DNA from: Rhodospirillaceae bacterium
Lineage (GTDB): Bacteria; Pseudomonadota; Alphaproteobacteria; Thalassobaculales; Thalassobaculaceae
Length of the DNA: 64,000 nucleotides
Reading direction: 5' to 3'
Assembly: GCA_018401495.1 (NCBI GenBank)
Contig: JAGYJX010000006.1
Location: 558,001 to 622,000, forward strand
In this document: one piece after another, positions 60,824 to 64,000 of the stretch
Numbering within the stretch: the stretch's first letter is position 1
How the letters are laid out: each line of letters starts with the position of its first letter
Notes under the pieces: generated by a model
Told to the model about the DNA's origin: nothing
Database searches by the model: none
The model's input: only the letters and a program-made list of their open reading frames with translations
Made by a program: the position numbers and the translations under genes

Positions 60824-62674
60824 ATGGCCCTGCCTCAAGGCTTCCTCGACGAACTGCGCGACCGGGTGACGGTCTCGAGCGTCGTCGGGCGGCGCCACGC
60901 GCTGGTCCGCAAGGGGCGGGAGTTCGTGGCGCTGTGCCCGTTCCACAGCGACAGCAAGCCGTCCCTGAACATCGTCGACGACAAGGGCTTCTACCACTGC
61001 TTCGCCTGCGGCGCGCACGGCGACGTCATCAAGTTCGTGATGGAGTCCGAGGCGCTGGGCTTCATGGAGGCGGTCGAGCAGCTTGCCGGGCTGGCCGGCA
61101 TGGAGGTGCCGAAGGAGACCCCGGAGGAGCGCCAGAAGGCCGAGCGGCGCCGGACCCTGCAGGAGGTGGTCGACCTCGCCTGCCGCTGGTACGAGCGCCA
61201 GCTGCGGACCTCGGCGGGCGATGCCGGCCTGCGCTACCTGCGCGACCGCGGGCTGGACGAGGCGACGATCGCGCGGTTCCGCCTCGGCTGGGCGCCGGAC
61301 GACCGCAAGGCCCTGCAGCGCGCCCTGAAATCGGAGGGTGTCGAGGTCGACGCGCTGGTCGAGGCCGGGCTGGCCAAGCGCTACGACGACGGCGAGACCG
61401 GCGACTACATGCGCGGCCGGGTGCTGTTCCCGATCACCGACCGGCGCGGCAACGTGATCGCCTTCGGCGGCCGGGTGCTGGGCGACGGCCAGCCGAAGTA
61501 CCTGAACTCGCCGGACACCCCGCTGTTCCACAAGGGACGCGTGCTGTACGGCCTGGCCCAGGCCCGCGAGAAGGCCCACAAATCGGGCACGCTGGTGGTG
61601 GCCGAGGGCTACATGGACGTGATCGCCCTCGACCAGGCCGGCTTCGCGGCGGTCGCCCCGCTCGGCACCGCGCTGACCGAGGACCAGATCGCCGAGCTGT
61701 GGAAGATCGTGCCGGAGCCGGTGGTGTGCTTCGACGGCGACAACGCCGGCCAGCGGGCCGCGGCGCGCGCCTGCGACCGGGCGTTGCCGATGCTCACGCC
61801 CGGGCATTCGCTGCGGTTCGTCGCCCTGCCGGAGGGCGAGGACCCGGACAGCCTGACGCGTCGCGACGGGCCGGCCGGGTTCCGCGCCATGCTGGAGGCG
61901 GCGGAACCGCTGGTCGAGCGGCTGTGGGCCGGCGAGGTGGCCGCCGGTCCGGCCGACACCCCGGAACGGCGCGCCGATTTCTGGCGGCGGGTCCGCGAGC
62001 GGGTGCGGGTGATCGCCGATCGCACCGTCCAGCAGAGCTACGCCGACGAGATCGAGGCGCGGATATCCCTGATGAGGCGGCCCGCCCGGGAGCGCTTCGA
62101 GGGGCGGCGCGGCGGCGGCCGCGGCAGCTTTCGGGACGGCAAGTGGACGCCGCCGCCGGTGGAGCCGCGCGACAGCCGGGCGTCGCGCGCCCGGGTCGAC
62201 ACGGTGCTGGCGCGCCGCCAGCAGCAGCTGATCCTGGCGACCGTCATCCACCACCCGGGCCTGCTCGACGAGTTGGGCGAGACCCTTGCGCATCTGGAAC
62301 TGGACGACCAGTTTCTTGACAAGTTGCGGCGCGAAATCTTAGAGATCACCGAGGCAGATCCGGACCTTGACGCCGCGGGGCTCGCGGCCCACCTCAAAGC
62401 GTTGGGCTACTCGGACACGGTGAACGGCTTGCTGGGGGCCGACTCGCTCTCGCACGCCGCTTTCGCGCGTCCGAACGCGACGCACTCGGAGGCAAGGGCA
62501 GGGCTGATCGAACTGGTCGCGCGGGTTGGGCGCGGTCGGCTGGAGCGGCAACTGGCCGAGGCCCGGCGGGCCGTCGAGGCGGCGATGGACGAAACGAGTT
62601 GGAACCGGCTCCTGGGGCTGCAGCGGGCGCTTGCGGCGATCACGGTCGGCGCGTCGCTCGAGGACGCAGGGTGA
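60824..62674 (+). CDS. dnaG: DNA primase
   Basis: 616 aa, intact. CHC2 zinc finger (Cys38, His41, Cys59, Cys62 in CPFH and CFAC), primase core with MRGRVLFPITDRRGNVIAFGGR, TOPRIM motif VVAEGYMDVIAL and FDGDNAGQRAAARA, and a C-terminal DnaB-binding helical domain. Makes RNA primers at the fork. Next to rpoD as usual. Confidence 0.96.
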   Translation: MALPQGFLDELRDRVTVSSVVGRRHALVRKGREFVALCPFHSDSKPSLNIVDDKGFYHCFACGAHGDVIKFVMESEALGFMEAVEQLAGLAGMEVPKETPEERQKAERRRTLQEVVDLACRWYERQLRTSAGDAGLRYLRDRGLDEATIARFRLGWAPDDRKALQRALKSEGVEVDALVEAGLAKRYDDGETGDYMRGRVLFPITDRRGNVIAFGGRVLGDGQPKYLNSPDTPLFHKGRVLYGLAQAREKAHKSGTLVVAEGYMDVIALDQAGFAAVAPLGTALTEDQIAELWKIVPEPVVCFDGDNAGQRAAARACDRALPMLTPGHSLRFVALPEGEDPDSLTRRDGPAGFRAMLEAAEPLVERLWAGEVAAGPADTPERRADFWRRVRERVRVIADRTVQQSYADEIEARISLMRRPARERFEGRRGGGRGSFRDGKWTPPPVEPRDSRASRARVDTVLARRQQQLILATVIHHPGLLDELGETLAHLELDDQFLDKLRREILEITEADPDLDAAGLAAHLKALGYSDTVNGLLGADSLSHAAFARPNATHSEARAGLIELVARVGRGRLERQLAEARRAVEAAMDETSWNRLLGLQRALAAITVGASLEDAG

Positions 62675-62721
62675 ACGCGGTGCCGGCACCGGCACCGACG
62701 AGGATGGAAGGTCGAGGGACG

Positions 62722-64000
<1,279 letters not shown>

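Overview
The window is GC-rich, densely packed chromosomal DNA with many GTG starts and many 4-base stop/start overlaps. Gene content points to an alphaproteobacterium, probably of the Rhodospirillales: a TrcR/DUF1013 regulator, small DUF465, DUF1192, DUF1465 and DUF4164 proteins, the order ruvCAB-ybgC-tolQRAB-pal-cpoB-tilS-ftsH-folP, zapA followed by a probable 6S RNA and the 5-formyl-THF cyclo-ligase gene, and dnaG-rpoD. The genus cannot be fixed from the sequence.

Layout. 1-2.0 kb: end of a DUF2848 gene, an amidase and a small DUF465 gene. 2.1-2.9 kb: an AT-richer accessory patch with a transposase remnant and an orphan secreted protein. 2.9-8.3 kb: acyl-CoA synthetase, two small lipoproteins, propionyl-CoA synthetase and an SDR oxidoreductase. 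8.4-15.2 kb: GNAT, TrcR, quinone oxidoreductase, DUF1192, O-acetylhomoserine sulfhydrylase with a structured leader, a hydrolase/thioesterase pair, a small heat-shock protein with a possible RNA thermometer, and DUF1465. 15.3-21.2 kb (minus strand): efp, suhB and a MotA-like / coiled-coil OmpA / OmpA envelope set, then rpmE. 21.3-27.8 kb (minus): an ECF42-type sigma factor with a YCII partner, thiE, fba, gap and tkt. 27.9-29.3 kb: an intact IS of the IS1202 type with 16-bp target duplications. 29.4-33.0 kb: DUF4164, zapA, 6S RNA candidate, cyclo-ligase, YmdB-like phosphodiesterase, then an accessory patch (truncated AbrB antitoxin, DUF2256 mini-protein, ParDE-like pair). 33.2-46.7 kb: yebC, ruvCAB, tol-pal, tilS, ftsH, folP. 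46.7-52.2 kb: MFS transporter, glmM, thiD, an unknown gene and a MocR-type regulator. 52.4-58.0 kb: threonine/serine dehydratase, AlaX editing protein, three tandem PhzF paralogues and an EamA exporter. 58.1-64 kb: tartrate/isopropylmalate-type dehydrogenase, MaoC protein, threonine-synthase-like enzyme, dnaG and the start of rpoD.

Most modules are housekeeping: Holliday-junction repair (ruvCAB), envelope constriction (tol-pal), carbon flow (tkt-gap-fba) and replication/transcription (dnaG-rpoD). The least explained are the MotA-like/OmpA set, the divergent MocR-dehydratase-AlaX-PhzF-exporter cluster, and the small accessory patches that share GGTGACAGTG repeats.

Caution for the reader: about 23 genes, including essential ones (rpoD, glmM, tolB, tilS), are each broken by one or more single-base frame changes, mostly one extra base. 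They are annotated as whole genes, with the approximate break point given. Sequencing or assembly error is the likeliest cause.
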